A stretch of 64,000 nt of DNA from contig NZ_WBMS02000030.1 in NCBI RefSeq assembly GCF_008923205.2, forward strand, positions 47,912 through 111,911. Direction: 5' to 3'. A program made the translations under genes and the position numbers. This DNA comes from Actinomadura physcomitrii (GTDB lineage: Bacteria; Actinomycetota; Actinomycetes; Streptosporangiales; Streptosporangiaceae). Below, piece after piece: positions 16,282-24,281 of the stretch. The notes below the pieces were generated by a model that had not been told where the DNA came from, searched no databases, and was given only the letters and a program-made list of their open reading frames with translations. Position 1 is the first letter of the stretch; each line of letters opens with the position of its first letter.

Positions 16282-17927
16282 GGGGCCAAGGAAGGAATTT
16301 CGCCGAGTCGCTGCTCACCGTTGGTCCCGAGGGAGAGCGTGCCCTCCACCTCAGGATCGATCCGGACGTCGACGATCTGCAGCCCGTTCTGGCACAGTTC
16401 AAGGGATGCCAGGTCGGCCTCGGTCCGCACGACCGAGCCGACACCGTCGAAGGCCTCTGCGAGCCGGACCAGGTCGGGGGGCGTCTGCCGGGCGATCGTG
16501 TCCGGAAGCCCGTACTTGCGCAGATGCTTCACCTCGGCGCCGTACTGGAGGTCGTTCATGACGACGATGGTGAGCCGCAGGCCGGCGAGCCGGACCACGT
16601 CGAGCTCCTGAGCCGACATCATCAGCCCGCCGTCGCCGCAGATTAGGACGACGTGGGCGTCGGGCCGGGCGGCGGCGGCGCCGAGCGCGGTGCCCAGGCC
16701 GAGCCCCACCGAGCCGTAGCCGCGGCCGACGAGGAAATCGCGGGCTGTACGCGTGCCGACGAGCGAGGGGAGCGTAGGCAGCGAGCGTCCCGAGTCGGTG
16801 ACGATGAGCCGTTCGGTCGGCAGCACGCGGTCGAGTGCCAGGTAGACCTCGCGCGGGTCCAGGCCATGACCGGTGCCCAAAGGGACGGCGAGAACGGAGG
16901 CTTGGATCTCGTCTCGCGGTACGGAGGGCGGTGCGGTGCGCTCGCCGGGGCGGCGAGCCTTCCACGCCGCCAGGAGCCGCTCGGCGGTGACGCGTGCGTC
17001 CCCGATCAGCGGCAGGTCGACCGGCACGGTCTCCCCGATGGCGTCGGGGTTCACATCACACTGGATCACGGTCGGCTCGCGGTACAGCTTGCCGTGTCCG
17101 TAGGTGAACTGGTTGAAGGAGGCGCCAAAGACGAGCAGTAGGTCGCACTCCCGCAATGCTCTGCGTGCGGCCACCGGAGACCAGCCGCCGCTGAGGCCGA
17201 GATCCTGAGGGTGCCCGGAGAAGAGCCGGACGGCGAGCAGGCTGGTGGCCAGACGCGCTCCCGTCGCCTCCGCCAGGGCGACGAGAGCGTCGCGGCTGTC
17301 CGCATGCACTGCACCCTGACCTGCGAGGATGAGTGGGGTGCGGGCCTGGGTGAGCAGGTCGATGGCGGTCTCGACGGCGGCGTCGTCCGGCATGCCGCGA
17401 GATCGGCCGGCCGTGGGGACGAGCGGCAGGTCCGCCACATCCTCGTCGAGCACGCCATCGGCCATGCTGAGCACCTGAGGCTGGCCGTTCCACCTCGCCG
17501 CGCCGACCGCGGCGTCGAGGGCATCGGCGAACTCCGCGATCGTGTTCGCGTGGTGGAAACCCGCCCCGATCAGCTCGGTGAACTTCCGCTGCTCGACGTT
17601 CTGCGCGGTCATCGAGTCGGGCGAGGGCGACTCGCCGACCACCATGATCAGTGGGCTGTGGTTGCGGACCGCGGCGATCAGAGCGTTGACGGCGTTGGCG
17701 AAGCCGGGTCCGCGAGACACGCTGCACAACCCGATTCCGCCCGTCGATCGGGCGTATCCGACCGCCGCCGAGACGCACGTGGCCTCATGGCGGGTCGGGA
17801 CCAGACGGAGCCGGCCACTCGCGACCCCCGCGCCGATCCACGGCACGTTGGTCCCGCCCAACATGCTGAACACGGTGTCCAACCCGCGGGACGCGAGCAA
17901 CTCGGCTACCGCCTTGTTCCCTAGCAC
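16278..17927 (-). CDS. Thiamine-diphosphate-dependent enzyme (acetolactate synthase-like)
   Basis: A 549-residue enzyme from the GTG at 17927, chosen because it lies 32 nt after the binding-protein stop with GAGAGGGG upstream. The three ThDP domains are complete: pyrimidine-binding domain with the catalytic Glu in PTRHEATCVSAAVGYAR; central domain about residues 185-330; PP-binding domain with GDGGLMMSAQELD and the metal motif ending MNDLQYG, where the usual NN is ND. The YGAEVKHLRKYG segment is typical of acetolactate synthase-like decarboxylases or carboligases outside the valine pathway. No glycine-rich FAD signature is obvious. It probably acts on a 2-oxo acid derived from the imported compound. 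It could be a decarboxylase or ligase; the substrate is not deducible. Confidence 0.85.
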   Translation of the reverse strand: MLGNKAVAELLASRGLDTVFSMLGGTNVPWIGAGVASGRLRLVPTRHEATCVSAAVGYARSTGGIGLCSVSRGPGFANAVNALIAAVRNHSPLIMVVGESPSPDSMTAQNVEQRKFTELIGAGFHHANTIAEFADALDAAVGAARWNGQPQVLSMADGVLDEDVADLPLVPTAGRSRGMPDDAAVETAIDLLTQARTPLILAGQGAVHADSRDALVALAEATGARLATSLLAVRLFSGHPQDLGLSGGWSPVAARRALRECDLLLVFGASFNQFTYGHGKLYREPTVIQCDVNPDAIGETVPVDLPLIGDARVTAERLLAAWKARRPGERTAPPSVPRDEIQASVLAVPLGTGHGLDPREVYLALDRVLPTERLIVTDSGRSLPTLPSLVGTRTARDFLVGRGYGSVGLGLGTALGAAAARPDAHVVLICGDGGLMMSAQELDVVRLAGLRLTIVVMNDLQYGAEVKHLRKYGLPDTIARQTPPDLVRLAEAFDGVGSVVRTEADLASLELCQNGLQIVDVRIDPEVEGTLSLGTNGEQRLGEIPSLAP

Positions 17928-17959
17928 GGGACTTGTTCCCCTCTCGATCCGCGGGCCGC

Positions 17960-19066
17960 TCAGCCCTTCAGGGTCTCGTTGACCTTGGTGACGAACTCGC
18001 CGAACTTCTTCCCCTCCAGTTGAGGCAGCTCGCTCATGCCGTACCAGGGCTTCGGCGGCGCGTACCACGGTTCCTTGGCGACCTTGCGGTCGTCCTTCCA
18101 GCCGGTGCGGGTACCGGTACCGGTACCGAGCTTGGCCATCAGGTCATGCCCCTCTGCCGAGGTGGCCCACTCCATGAACAGCCGCGCGGCATAGGGATGC
18201 GGCGTCTTCGTCGGCAGAGCGATGCTCCACAGCGCCGAGGCGGCCGGGTCGGGGTACTTGTACTGGATCGGTGCGCCCTCGTCGACGTAATCGTTGTAGA
18301 GGGTGTCGGTGCCGAAGGTGACGGCGTACTCGCCCTTGACGAGCTGGGCGGCGATCGGAATCTGGCTCTCGAAGAGGGCGGGGTCGTTCGCGCCGACACC
18401 CTCGAGCCACTTCCAGCCGTATTTGCCGGCCTGGTTGATGATCGCGTTCGCGTAATTGCCGGCGGTCGTCGCGCCGCCGGTGTCACCGAGCGCGATCTTG
18501 CCCTTGAACGACGGATCCGTGAGCGCGGCCACGGGGTCTTTCTCCAGCAGGGCCTGCTGCTGGGGTGTCACCACTTTGGTGTTCCAGGCCACGGCTCCGA
18601 TGCTCTGATGCAGCGGGTACACCTTGCCGACGAGGTCGTCGCCGGGGAAGACGGTGTCGTAGTCGTATCCGCCGAAGTTCTGGGTCTTGTAGTTGGTGAT
18701 CCAGTCCTTGTCGGCGGCGTCTTCCCAGAGCTGGAAGACATTCTGGATCACGATGTCGGCTTTGTTGACACCGCCCTGCGCCTCCTGCGCCCACTTCTGG
18801 AAGAGTGTGGTGCTGCCGTCGCGGTAGAGCTTGACCTTGATCCCGTACTTCTTTGTGAAGGCCTTGCCCCAAGCGGTGGTCGCCTCCTCTGTCGTCCCGG
18901 CGTACAGGCTCAGCTCCCCCTCGGACTGCGCCTTCTTCACCAACTGGTCCATGCCGCCCGCAGCGGTCACGTCCTGAGGCAGGTTCTTGGCATCTCCCGA
19001 CGACCCGCATCCGGCCAGGGTGAGCGAACCTGCGACCACCGTGGCGACGAGCCACTTCCTTCGCAT
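17960..19066 (-). CDS. ABC transporter substrate-binding lipoprotein
   Basis: A 368-residue secreted lipoprotein. ATG at 19066 (or the adjacent in-frame GTG at 19069) starts a signal peptide with lipobox LTLAGC. The mature part is a class II periplasmic-binding-fold protein: SEGELSLYAGTTEEATTAWG, GIKVKLYRDGS, ADIVIQN, VYPLHQSIGAVAWNTKVV and ALTDPSFKGKIALGD. This is the pattern of binding proteins for ferric iron, thiamine or 2-aminoethylphosphonate (SBP_bac_6/8 families). The Tyr pair that binds iron in FbpA is not clearly present. It lies 8 nt downstream of capA2 and pairs with the permease and ATPase on the other strand. A triple GGTACC tandem encodes GTGTGT near 18112-18130. Confidence 0.87.
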   Translation of the reverse strand: MRRKWLVATVVAGSLTLAGCGSSGDAKNLPQDVTAAGGMDQLVKKAQSEGELSLYAGTTEEATTAWGKAFTKKYGIKVKLYRDGSTTLFQKWAQEAQGGVNKADIVIQNVFQLWEDAADKDWITNYKTQNFGGYDYDTVFPGDDLVGKVYPLHQSIGAVAWNTKVVTPQQQALLEKDPVAALTDPSFKGKIALGDTGGATTAGNYANAIINQAGKYGWKWLEGVGANDPALFESQIPIAAQLVKGEYAVTFGTDTLYNDYVDEGAPIQYKYPDPAASALWSIALPTKTPHPYAARLFMEWATSAEGHDLMAKLGTGTGTRTGWKDDRKVAKEPWYAPPKPWYGMSELPQLEGKKFGEFVTKVNETLKG

Positions 19067-19074
19067 CACTGCGA

Positions 19075-20487
19075 TCAGTCTCCAATGCCGACAGCAGAAC
19101 GGGCGCCGAGATGGATGCTGCCGACTCCATCGTCGATCTCGAGGTGGGTCCCGAGTTCTGCTGAGAGCCCTTGGAGGCGCTCCAGCACTCGGGTCGCGTT
19201 GTCGCCGGTGCCGGGCCGTGGCCGACCTTCCGTCAGCGGGTGTTCCTTTGATCCGCCCGTGCGGCGGGTGATCGGCGCCTCGGGCGAGACGTCCCGGCCG
19301 AGTTCGACCGGGTGCAGCCGGATCGACTCCACTCGTCCGGCCTCCAACCGCACCGAGATCACAGCGGAACTCCACCAGGTCCGGCGATGCGGCTCCAGGC
19401 CGGGGTGCAGGGGCCAGAGTTCCGGCGTCTGGGATGGCAGCAGGTCCGGATCGTGTCTCCAGGTCTCGTAGCCGTCCGCGGGAACATGCTCGATGAAGGC
19501 GGACTGGGCGAAGAAGTTCCCGAGACCATAGAAGATCGGCTTGCCGCGGTAGATCTCGATGCCGAGGGTCTTGTGCCAACCGTGACCGAGGTAGATGTCG
19601 GCGCCCTCGTCGATGGCCCGGTGCGCGAACTCCCGCACGAAGGCCGGCGGGTGATCTCCGCGTGGGCCTTCGGACAGATTGAAATGATGGGCGACCAGCA
19701 CAACGTCGGCTTGCGCGGCCGCCGCTCTGATCGACCGGAGATTGGCCTCCAGATCGCCAGGGTGGCAGCGGGTGTCGATCCGGTGGTCGGAGCCCTCGCG
19801 GAAGACGAACTCCCCAGCGGCCGACTGCCCGCCGGGCAGGAGCAACTGGAACTGATCAGGGTCGAGAACCGGGCCGGTCTTGCCGGGACCGCTCTGCGTA
19901 CTGGTGCGCAGGATGCCAAGGCCGTGCGCCGCCCCGCGCAATGCCGCGGCGGCGCGCGCGTCGACCTGGTATTCCATGCTGACGCGCAGCGGGTTGATCC
20001 CTGGCCGGCCGACCATCGTCCCTTTGGGATGGCCCGCCCATTCCTGCGCCTTGTTGCCTGACGCCGTCGATACCAGAGCGACGCGACCGCCCGGTGTCTC
20101 GGTGTAGGCCGGGGCGCGTGCCTCGTCCAGATCGCGCCCGGTACCGGCGCACACCAAGCCAGCCGCGCGGCAGTTGTCGAGAGTCGAGAGCAGGCCGTGC
20201 TGACCGAAGTCGAGGCTGTGATTGTTCGCCATCGACAGCACGTCCACCCCGAGCCACCGCAGGTCGCGAGCGACCTGCGGATCGGCCAACATATAGCTGC
20301 CGAAGGTGTCTCCGCGGCCGGCGTGCATCTCGCAGAAAGCGCCGAAGTTCATCTCCAAGTGCGCGTACGTGACATCGGAGGCATGAAGGAGGTCGCGGAT
20401 CTCAAGAAGACCCGGGTCGGCGACCTGAGCGAAGGGGCGCGAGGCTAGGCACTCGCCTGCGATCGCGATGGTCGTGCCGCCGCTCAT
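19075..20487 (-). CDS. CapA-like metallophosphoesterase-fold protein, paralogue 2
   Basis: A 470-residue paralogue of the protein at 10496-11890. ATG at 20487 has GAGGAGG 4-5 nt upstream. It shares every block: IAGECL, YAHLEMNFG, MANNHSLDFG, GTMVGRPGINPLR, SGPGKTG, VAHHFNLSEGPRGD, GHGWHKTLGIEIY and FYGLGNFFAQS. No signal peptide. In both copies the family's usual N-terminal Asp ligand is Glu and the C-terminal dyad region reads GHGWHKTLG. The gene heads the minus-strand operon with the binding protein, ThDP enzyme and LysR gene. Two diverged copies placed at the outer ends of two convergent operons suggest the two act on related substrates or form a heteromer. Function is unproven. Confidence 0.82.
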   Translation of the reverse strand: MSGGTTIAIAGECLASRPFAQVADPGLLEIRDLLHASDVTYAHLEMNFGAFCEMHAGRGDTFGSYMLADPQVARDLRWLGVDVLSMANNHSLDFGQHGLLSTLDNCRAAGLVCAGTGRDLDEARAPAYTETPGGRVALVSTASGNKAQEWAGHPKGTMVGRPGINPLRVSMEYQVDARAAAALRGAAHGLGILRTSTQSGPGKTGPVLDPDQFQLLLPGGQSAAGEFVFREGSDHRIDTRCHPGDLEANLRSIRAAAAQADVVLVAHHFNLSEGPRGDHPPAFVREFAHRAIDEGADIYLGHGWHKTLGIEIYRGKPIFYGLGNFFAQSAFIEHVPADGYETWRHDPDLLPSQTPELWPLHPGLEPHRRTWWSSAVISVRLEAGRVESIRLHPVELGRDVSPEAPITRRTGGSKEHPLTEGRPRPGTGDNATRVLERLQGLSAELGTHLEIDDGVGSIHLGARSAVGIGD

Positions 20488-20591
20488 GTGTCCTCCTCGC
20501 GTTCGTGCTCCTCACCGGGTGTGACGCCGGTAACTGACCAGAAACATAGGCTGGGTCGTGGAGCGACCGAAACCACACGATCGCTAGTGAG
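20488..20591 (-). promoter_or_regulatory. Promoter/leader of the capA-like 2 operon
   Basis: About 100 bases between the LysR-type palindrome and the ATG of capA2, ending in a strong ribosome-binding site (GAGGAGG, 20492-20498). The promoter is expected here; no clear -10 hexamer is seen. Confidence 0.4.
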
Positions 20592-20613
20592 CCGATTAGG
20601 TGAGCCTTATCGG
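20592..20613 (-). promoter_or_regulatory. Predicted LysR-type operator upstream of capA-like 2
   Basis: CCGATTAGG-TGAG-CCTTATCGG is a 9-bp inverted repeat with one mismatch and a 4-nt spacer. Read on the minus strand it keeps GATAAG and CTAATCGG in the same order as the element at 10347-10367, and both fit T-N11-A. It lies 105 nt before the capA2 start. Confidence 0.62.
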
Positions 20614-21007
20614 TATGGCCGTGAGACCCCTTGAGATGACAGGGGTCAGGTGAGCGGCGCCACAACCATGTCACTGGGGGGCCGCGCCGCCCGCACGAAG
20701 CCTCAGGACTCCAGGCGCCCGACACGCACCTGTGACGGCTGGTCGATGGTGCGGTTGAGGAACAGATCGCAGGCCCGGCCTTCGCTTGCGCCGGTAGGGA
20801 TGCCGAGACGCCGACACCGAAATCATGCTGGTCATCGCACCAGTGTGAGCCTCTCTTATGTCTAGATCACAGATTCTTTGCTCGACATGGCCGTCGATGC
20901 GGTGCGAAATAGGCGGCACGACCCTGATCGCGGCGACGGCGGCTACGGGCTGGGCCGATCTCGAAACCCGCTCCGAGATCATCGCCACTCACTTCCGGAG
21001 GTTCTCC
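20614..21007. other. Gene-free region between the CapA cluster and a secreted esterase
   Basis: Nearly 400 bases. The only supported element is the ribosome-binding site of the next gene (GGAGG, 20997-21001). A long upstream in-frame extension of that gene (from 20858) is open but lacks a ribosome-binding site and would bury the signal peptide, so I treat it as non-coding. It probably carries the esterase promoter. Confidence 0.4.
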
Positions 21008-22156
21008 ATGAGCACTGCGCCCTCATGGTCACGACGACTTCTGACCGCCCACTGGAGAAGACGCGCGGGTGCCGCGGCCCTCGTCCTCGCTTCCCTGGGC
21101 GTCGGTGCCGTTCCGGCGGCCGAGGCCGAGTCGCCCGGCATCAGCCAAGACGGTGGGCCTTCGGCTCACGAGAAGACGGGCACCGTGCGGCGCGTCAGTG
21201 TCCACTCGCGGGCCCTCACCGGCAACCTTGAGGGCGACTCACCGGATCGCGAGGTCTCGATCTACTTGCCGCCGGGCTACCGTGCGGACAGATCAACACG
21301 GTATCCGGTCCTCTACATGCTGCACGGCTTCACCGAGACGGACCTGAGCTATTTCGCCTCCGATGCGCGAACCAACATCCCGGCCTCGGCAGACCGCACG
21401 CTGGCCGCCGGCACGTCCCGCAAGATGATCATCGTGACGCCGAATGCCATGACAGTCCGTAAAGGCAGCAACTACTCCAGTGGCGCCACCACCGGCGACT
21501 GGGAGACGTTCGTATCCAACGAACTCGTCTCGTACGTGGATACGCACTACCGCACGATCCGTGACCGGCGGGCCCGCGGACTCGCCGGCCACTCGATGGG
21601 CGGGTACGGCACGCTGCGCATCGGGATGAAGCATCCCGATGTTTTCTCCTCGTTGTACATCCTCAGTTCCTGCTGCATCGATCAGAACAGCAACATCCCG
21701 GACACGCCGGAGGAGATCGCGGCAATGCAGAACTTCACCGCTCACCCGGAGAACTACCCGGACGGCCCGCCGTCCGGCATCGCCACCGCGGTGGCCGCGG
21801 CGGCGTCCTGGGCGCCGAACCCGAGCAAGCCGCCGCTCTACTTCGACTCACCGTTCGTCGACGGTCGGCTCGATCCGCAGGTGTTCGCCCGGATGACCGC
21901 CAACCGCCCGCTGGCGATGGTCGACCAGTACCTCGGGAACCTTCGCCAGCAGAACATCTCCTTCGACGTCGGCGACGCCGACAAGAACATCGCGGCCAAC
22001 CTCACCCGGCTGGACGCCGTCCTGACCGGTTACGGCGTCAAACACAGCTTCGAGGTTTACGAGGGCGACCACACTAATCGAATCCCAGAGAGGTTCGAGA
22101 ACAAGGTGCTGCCGTACTTCTCAAAGGTCCTGACGCCCGCGGGCGATCGACGCTGA
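21008..22156 (+). CDS. Secreted esterase of the esterase D/FrmB/antigen 85-like family
   Basis: A 382-residue exported alpha/beta-hydrolase (pfam Esterase, PF00756). The ATG at 21008 is chosen for GGAGG 6 nt upstream and because it exposes a signal peptide: a basic start (SRRLLTAHWRRRAG), a hydrophobic AALVLASLGVGAVPA stretch and an AEA cleavage site. Motifs: SIYLPPGYRAD, YPVLYMLHGFTETD (oxyanion region), nucleophile elbow LAGHSMGGYGTLR, an acidic residue in SFDVGDADKNI and the likely catalytic His in YEGDHTNRIPERF. It is related to feruloyl/cinnamoyl esterases and S-formylglutathione hydrolase. It stands alone, transcribed away from the CapA cluster. Substrate unknown. Confidence 0.87.
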   Translation: MSTAPSWSRRLLTAHWRRRAGAAALVLASLGVGAVPAAEAESPGISQDGGPSAHEKTGTVRRVSVHSRALTGNLEGDSPDREVSIYLPPGYRADRSTRYPVLYMLHGFTETDLSYFASDARTNIPASADRTLAAGTSRKMIIVTPNAMTVRKGSNYSSGATTGDWETFVSNELVSYVDTHYRTIRDRRARGLAGHSMGGYGTLRIGMKHPDVFSSLYILSSCCIDQNSNIPDTPEEIAAMQNFTAHPENYPDGPPSGIATAVAAAASWAPNPSKPPLYFDSPFVDGRLDPQVFARMTANRPLAMVDQYLGNLRQQNISFDVGDADKNIAANLTRLDAVLTGYGVKHSFEVYEGDHTNRIPERFENKVLPYFSKVLTPAGDRR

Positions 22157-22176
22157 GATTCCAGCAGCACTCGGTC

Positions 22177-22281
22177 GTGCACAGGGGCACCGCGCCGACC
22201 GGATGCGAGGTGACCTTCCGAGTCTGCGCTCCGACGGCGACGCGGATGCGCATCAAGGGGGAGTGGGGCTTCTCATCTCAG
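22177..22281 (+). pseudogene. Remnant of an esterase N-terminal E-set domain
   Basis: A short frame directly after the esterase reads GCEVTFRVCAPTATRMRIK then GEWGF, matching the N-terminal immunoglobulin-like domain (E-set) that precedes some Esterase-family enzymes (typically VTFRLWAPNA..V.V.GDW). It has no start, breaks off within 35 residues and is in another frame than the upstream gene. It is most likely the stub of a deleted second esterase gene. Confidence 0.45.
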
Positions 22282-22568
22282 GCCGATTCTGGTGCGAGCC
22301 CACCGACGTCGGCCGGGCGTCTGCCGTCGTAGTGGTGGCGAGGGGACTTCCCACTCGATGCGCCCGGCTTCCGTGGTGAGCGGCAGGAAGCACCGGATGG
22401 TGTCGTTACAGGCTTGATGCCCGACGAAGCGGGTGCGTGGATGAAGCGGCACGATCTGGCAGGAGTCCGGGATGCTGATGGGAGCCTGGAGAGGGGTCAA
22501 AGTGCCCAGTCCCGCCGACGAGCGAACATCGAGCGAACGTGAGGGATAAAGGCCCCTAGAACGACTGT
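22282..22568. other. Gene-poor DNA between the esterase remnant and tRNA-Lys
   Basis: Roughly 290 bases. A 75-codon minus-strand frame (22273-22500) is open but has no recognisable domain or convincing start. Composition is lower in GC than core genes. It may be the degraded right edge of the accessory block. Confidence 0.35.
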
Positions 22569-22598
22569 GGGCAAACGCGATCTTGCTTGCGTTTGCCC
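22569..22598 (-). terminator. Hairpin downstream of tRNA-Lys
   Basis: A perfect 10-bp stem (22569-22578 with 22589-22598) and 10-nt loop lie 14 nt beyond the 3' end of the minus-strand tRNA-Lys, in the position of its transcription terminator. Confidence 0.65.
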
Positions 22599-22611
22599 AG
22601 GTCAGAACGGG

Positions 22612-22684
22612 TGCGCCGTCAGGGACTTGAACCCCGAACCCGCGGATTAAGAGTCCGCTGCTCTGCCAATTGAGCTAACGGCGC
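22612..22684 (-). tRNA. tRNA-Lys (anticodon CTT)
   Basis: A full cloverleaf on the minus strand: acceptor GCGCCGT/ACGGCGC, D arm GCTC/GAGC, anticodon stem GCGGA/TCCGC with loop CTCTTAA (anticodon CTT, codon AAG), T stem with loop TTCAAGT, discriminator A. The 3' end points left, towards the accessory block at 6.8-22.3 kb. CCA is not encoded. Confidence 0.96.
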
Positions 22685-22768
22685 CTGTCTCTCGGGGGCT
22701 CCGGCCTTGGCCGGTGCCCCTGGCGACAGGAAGAACAGTAGCAGGACCCGCGGACCTGTGCGAATCGG

Positions 22769-23341
22769 TTACTCCCTGCCCGGCAGGACGCTCACGATGC
22801 CCCGCCACAGCGCGATCGCGGTGGCGCGGGAGCTGACGCCGAGCTTGCCGTAGATGCGGTTGACGTGGTTCTTCACCGTCTTCTCGCTGAGGAACAGCTG
22901 CCGGGCGATCTCGCCGTTGGAGCGTCCGGTGGCGATCAGGTCCATCACCTCGGCCTCGCGCACGGACAGGCCCAGCGAGACGCGGTTGGCGTCGCGGACG
23001 CTGCGGATGAGGTCGTGGACGGTGAACGCGCCGGGCACCAGGTGGCCGCAGGCGCCGCCGCGGATCGCGGTCTCGACGGCGGGGCCGTCGTCGGCGGAGG
23101 CCAGCACGAAGACGCGGGACGAGCGGCTGAGCGGGGTCGCGTGCTGCGCGGCGCCGGCGTCCAGCAGCACGATGTCGGGCCGCAGCCGCTCCGCGAGGGG
23201 CACCGCCGCCGCGGCGTCGTGGGTCTCGGCCACGACCTGCAGTTCGCTGCTGCCGTCGATCAGGGAGATCACATCCGCCCGCACGTGGGCGTCGCCGTCC
23301 ACCACCAGTACGCGCAGTGGGGCGGTCTCATCGACACTCAT
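22769..23341 (-). CDS. LuxR-family (NarL-type) response regulator with atypical receiver
   Basis: A 190-residue DNA-binding regulator. ATG at 23341 has AAGGG 5 nt upstream; the longer open frame upstream runs through the tRNA-His gene and is excluded. The receiver (residues 1-115) has the phospho-acceptor Asp in DIVLLDAGA, but the conserved Lys of the GYLxKG loop is replaced (GHLVPG) and one acidic residue of the N-terminal pair is offset (VVDGD). The C-terminal LuxR HTH is canonical: LSVREAEVMDLIATGRSNGE, IARQLFLSEKTVKNHVNRIY and GVSSRATAIAL. No sensor kinase is adjacent, so it is an orphan. The altered switch residues suggest reduced dependence on phosphorylation. Confidence 0.88.
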   Translation of the reverse strand: MSVDETAPLRVLVVDGDAHVRADVISLIDGSSELQVVAETHDAAAAVPLAERLRPDIVLLDAGAAQHATPLSRSSRVFVLASADDGPAVETAIRGGACGHLVPGAFTVHDLIRSVRDANRVSLGLSVREAEVMDLIATGRSNGEIARQLFLSEKTVKNHVNRIYGKLGVSSRATAIALWRGIVSVLPGRE

Positions 23342-23455
23342 CGTCGCCCTTGGGGTGTCGTTGGCGTTTATAAGGTCGGAGCATAACCCTCCGATCATCC
23401 TGAGCCAACGAACGAGCAGGCGCGCCGCCGTCACGGGCGGTGGCGGGAAGGAAGA

Positions 23456-23485
23456 AGCCCCGGCCGTACGAGGACGACCGGGGCT
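23456..23485 (-). terminator. Terminator downstream of tRNA-His
   Basis: An 8-bp perfect outer stem (23456-23463 with 23478-23485) with additional inner pairs (CGT/ACG) lies 11 nt past the tRNA-His 3' end on the minus strand and runs into CTTCTTCC. Confidence 0.7.
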
Positions 23486-23496
23486 CTCTAGCCTGG

Positions 23497-23570
23497 GGTG
23501 AGTGAGGGGACTTGAACCCCCGACATCTTGGACCACAACCAAGTGCTCTGCCAGCTGAGCTACACCCACC
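23497..23570 (-). tRNA. tRNA-His (anticodon GTG)
   Basis: A cloverleaf on the minus strand: acceptor GTGGGTG/CACTCAC, D arm GCTC/GAGC, anticodon stem CTTGG/CCAAG with loop TTGTGGT (anticodon GTG), T arm GGGGG/CCCCT with loop TTCAAGT. The extra G-1 (23570) opposite discriminator C73 (23497) is the histidine identity element. Its place directly downstream of orn is conserved in actinomycetes. Confidence 0.96.
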
Positions 23571-23639
23571 GCGGCCGGAATCGCTTCCGGCTCCCAGTAG
23601 TGTAGCGGCTCCCGGAGAGTGGGTCAGCCGTGCCGGGCG

Positions 23640-24236
23640 TCAGCCGGCCGAGATGTCGGCGGCGAGGGCGCGGGCCGTCTCGGAGTCGGGGCCGGGCTGC
23701 GGGACGAACACGGCGGCGCGGTAGTAGCGCAGCTCCTGGATGCTCTCGGTGATGTCGGCGAGGGCGCGGTGCCCGCCCTTCTTCTCCGGGCTGGCGAAGT
23801 AGACGCGCGGGTACCAGCGGCGGGCCAGCTCCTTGATGGAGGAGACGTCGACCATGCGGTAGTGCAGGTGGGCGTCCAGGGCGGGCATGTCGCGGGCCAG
23901 GAAGGAGCGGTCGGTGGCGATCGAGTTGCCGCACAGCGGGGCCTTCTTGGCGTCCTTGACGTGCGACCGGACGTAGTTCAGCACGGTCTCCTCGGCCTCG
24001 GGCAGCGTGATGCCGCCCGGGAGCTCCTCCAGCAGGCCGGACGTGGTGTGCATGTCCCGGACGACCTTGGTCATCTGCGCGACCGACTCGGGCGGCGGCT
24101 TGATGATCACGTCGACGCCCTCGTCCAGGATGTTCAGCTCGCTGTCGGTGACCAGGGCGGCTATCTCGATGAGCGCGTCGGCGCGCAGGTCGAGTCCCGT
24201 CATTTCGCAGTCGATCCACACGAGCCGCTCGTTCAT
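23640..24236 (-). CDS. orn: Oligoribonuclease
   Basis: A 198-residue DEDDh 3'-5' exonuclease that degrades 2-5 nt RNAs and pGpG to mononucleotides in the cytoplasm. The ATG at 24236 gives the standard N-terminus MNERLVWIDCEMTGLD. Catalytic residues are visible: D and E in WIDCEMTGL, D in GNSIATDRSFLARD, H and D in GHRALADI. Length is close to the usual 180-200. It is followed by tRNA-His, the common actinobacterial arrangement. Expected to be essential or growth-promoting. Confidence 0.96.
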   Translation of the reverse strand: MNERLVWIDCEMTGLDLRADALIEIAALVTDSELNILDEGVDVIIKPPPESVAQMTKVVRDMHTTSGLLEELPGGITLPEAEETVLNYVRSHVKDAKKAPLCGNSIATDRSFLARDMPALDAHLHYRMVDVSSIKELARRWYPRVYFASPEKKGGHRALADITESIQELRYYRAAVFVPQPGPDSETARALAADISAG

Positions 24237-24281
24237 GGGGTTCACCCTACGACCATGGACGACTGCGCGGGGCATCGAGTG

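Noticed and set aside
16278..17927. Assignment of the ThDP enzyme as phosphonopyruvate decarboxylase because the importer is of the phosphonate-like type
   Set aside because: That enzyme is usually about 380 residues with a different layout. This protein is a full-length acetolactate synthase-like enzyme, and no other phosphonate gene is present.
18112..18130. Triple GGTACC tandem in the binding-protein gene
   Set aside because: It is in frame and encodes a short GT repeat. There is no sign of instability or function beyond coding.
23342..23569. N-terminal extension of the response-regulator frame through the tRNA-His gene
   Set aside because: The extension is a translation of the tRNA itself. 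The ATG at 23341 has a ribosome-binding site and gives a standard receiver start.
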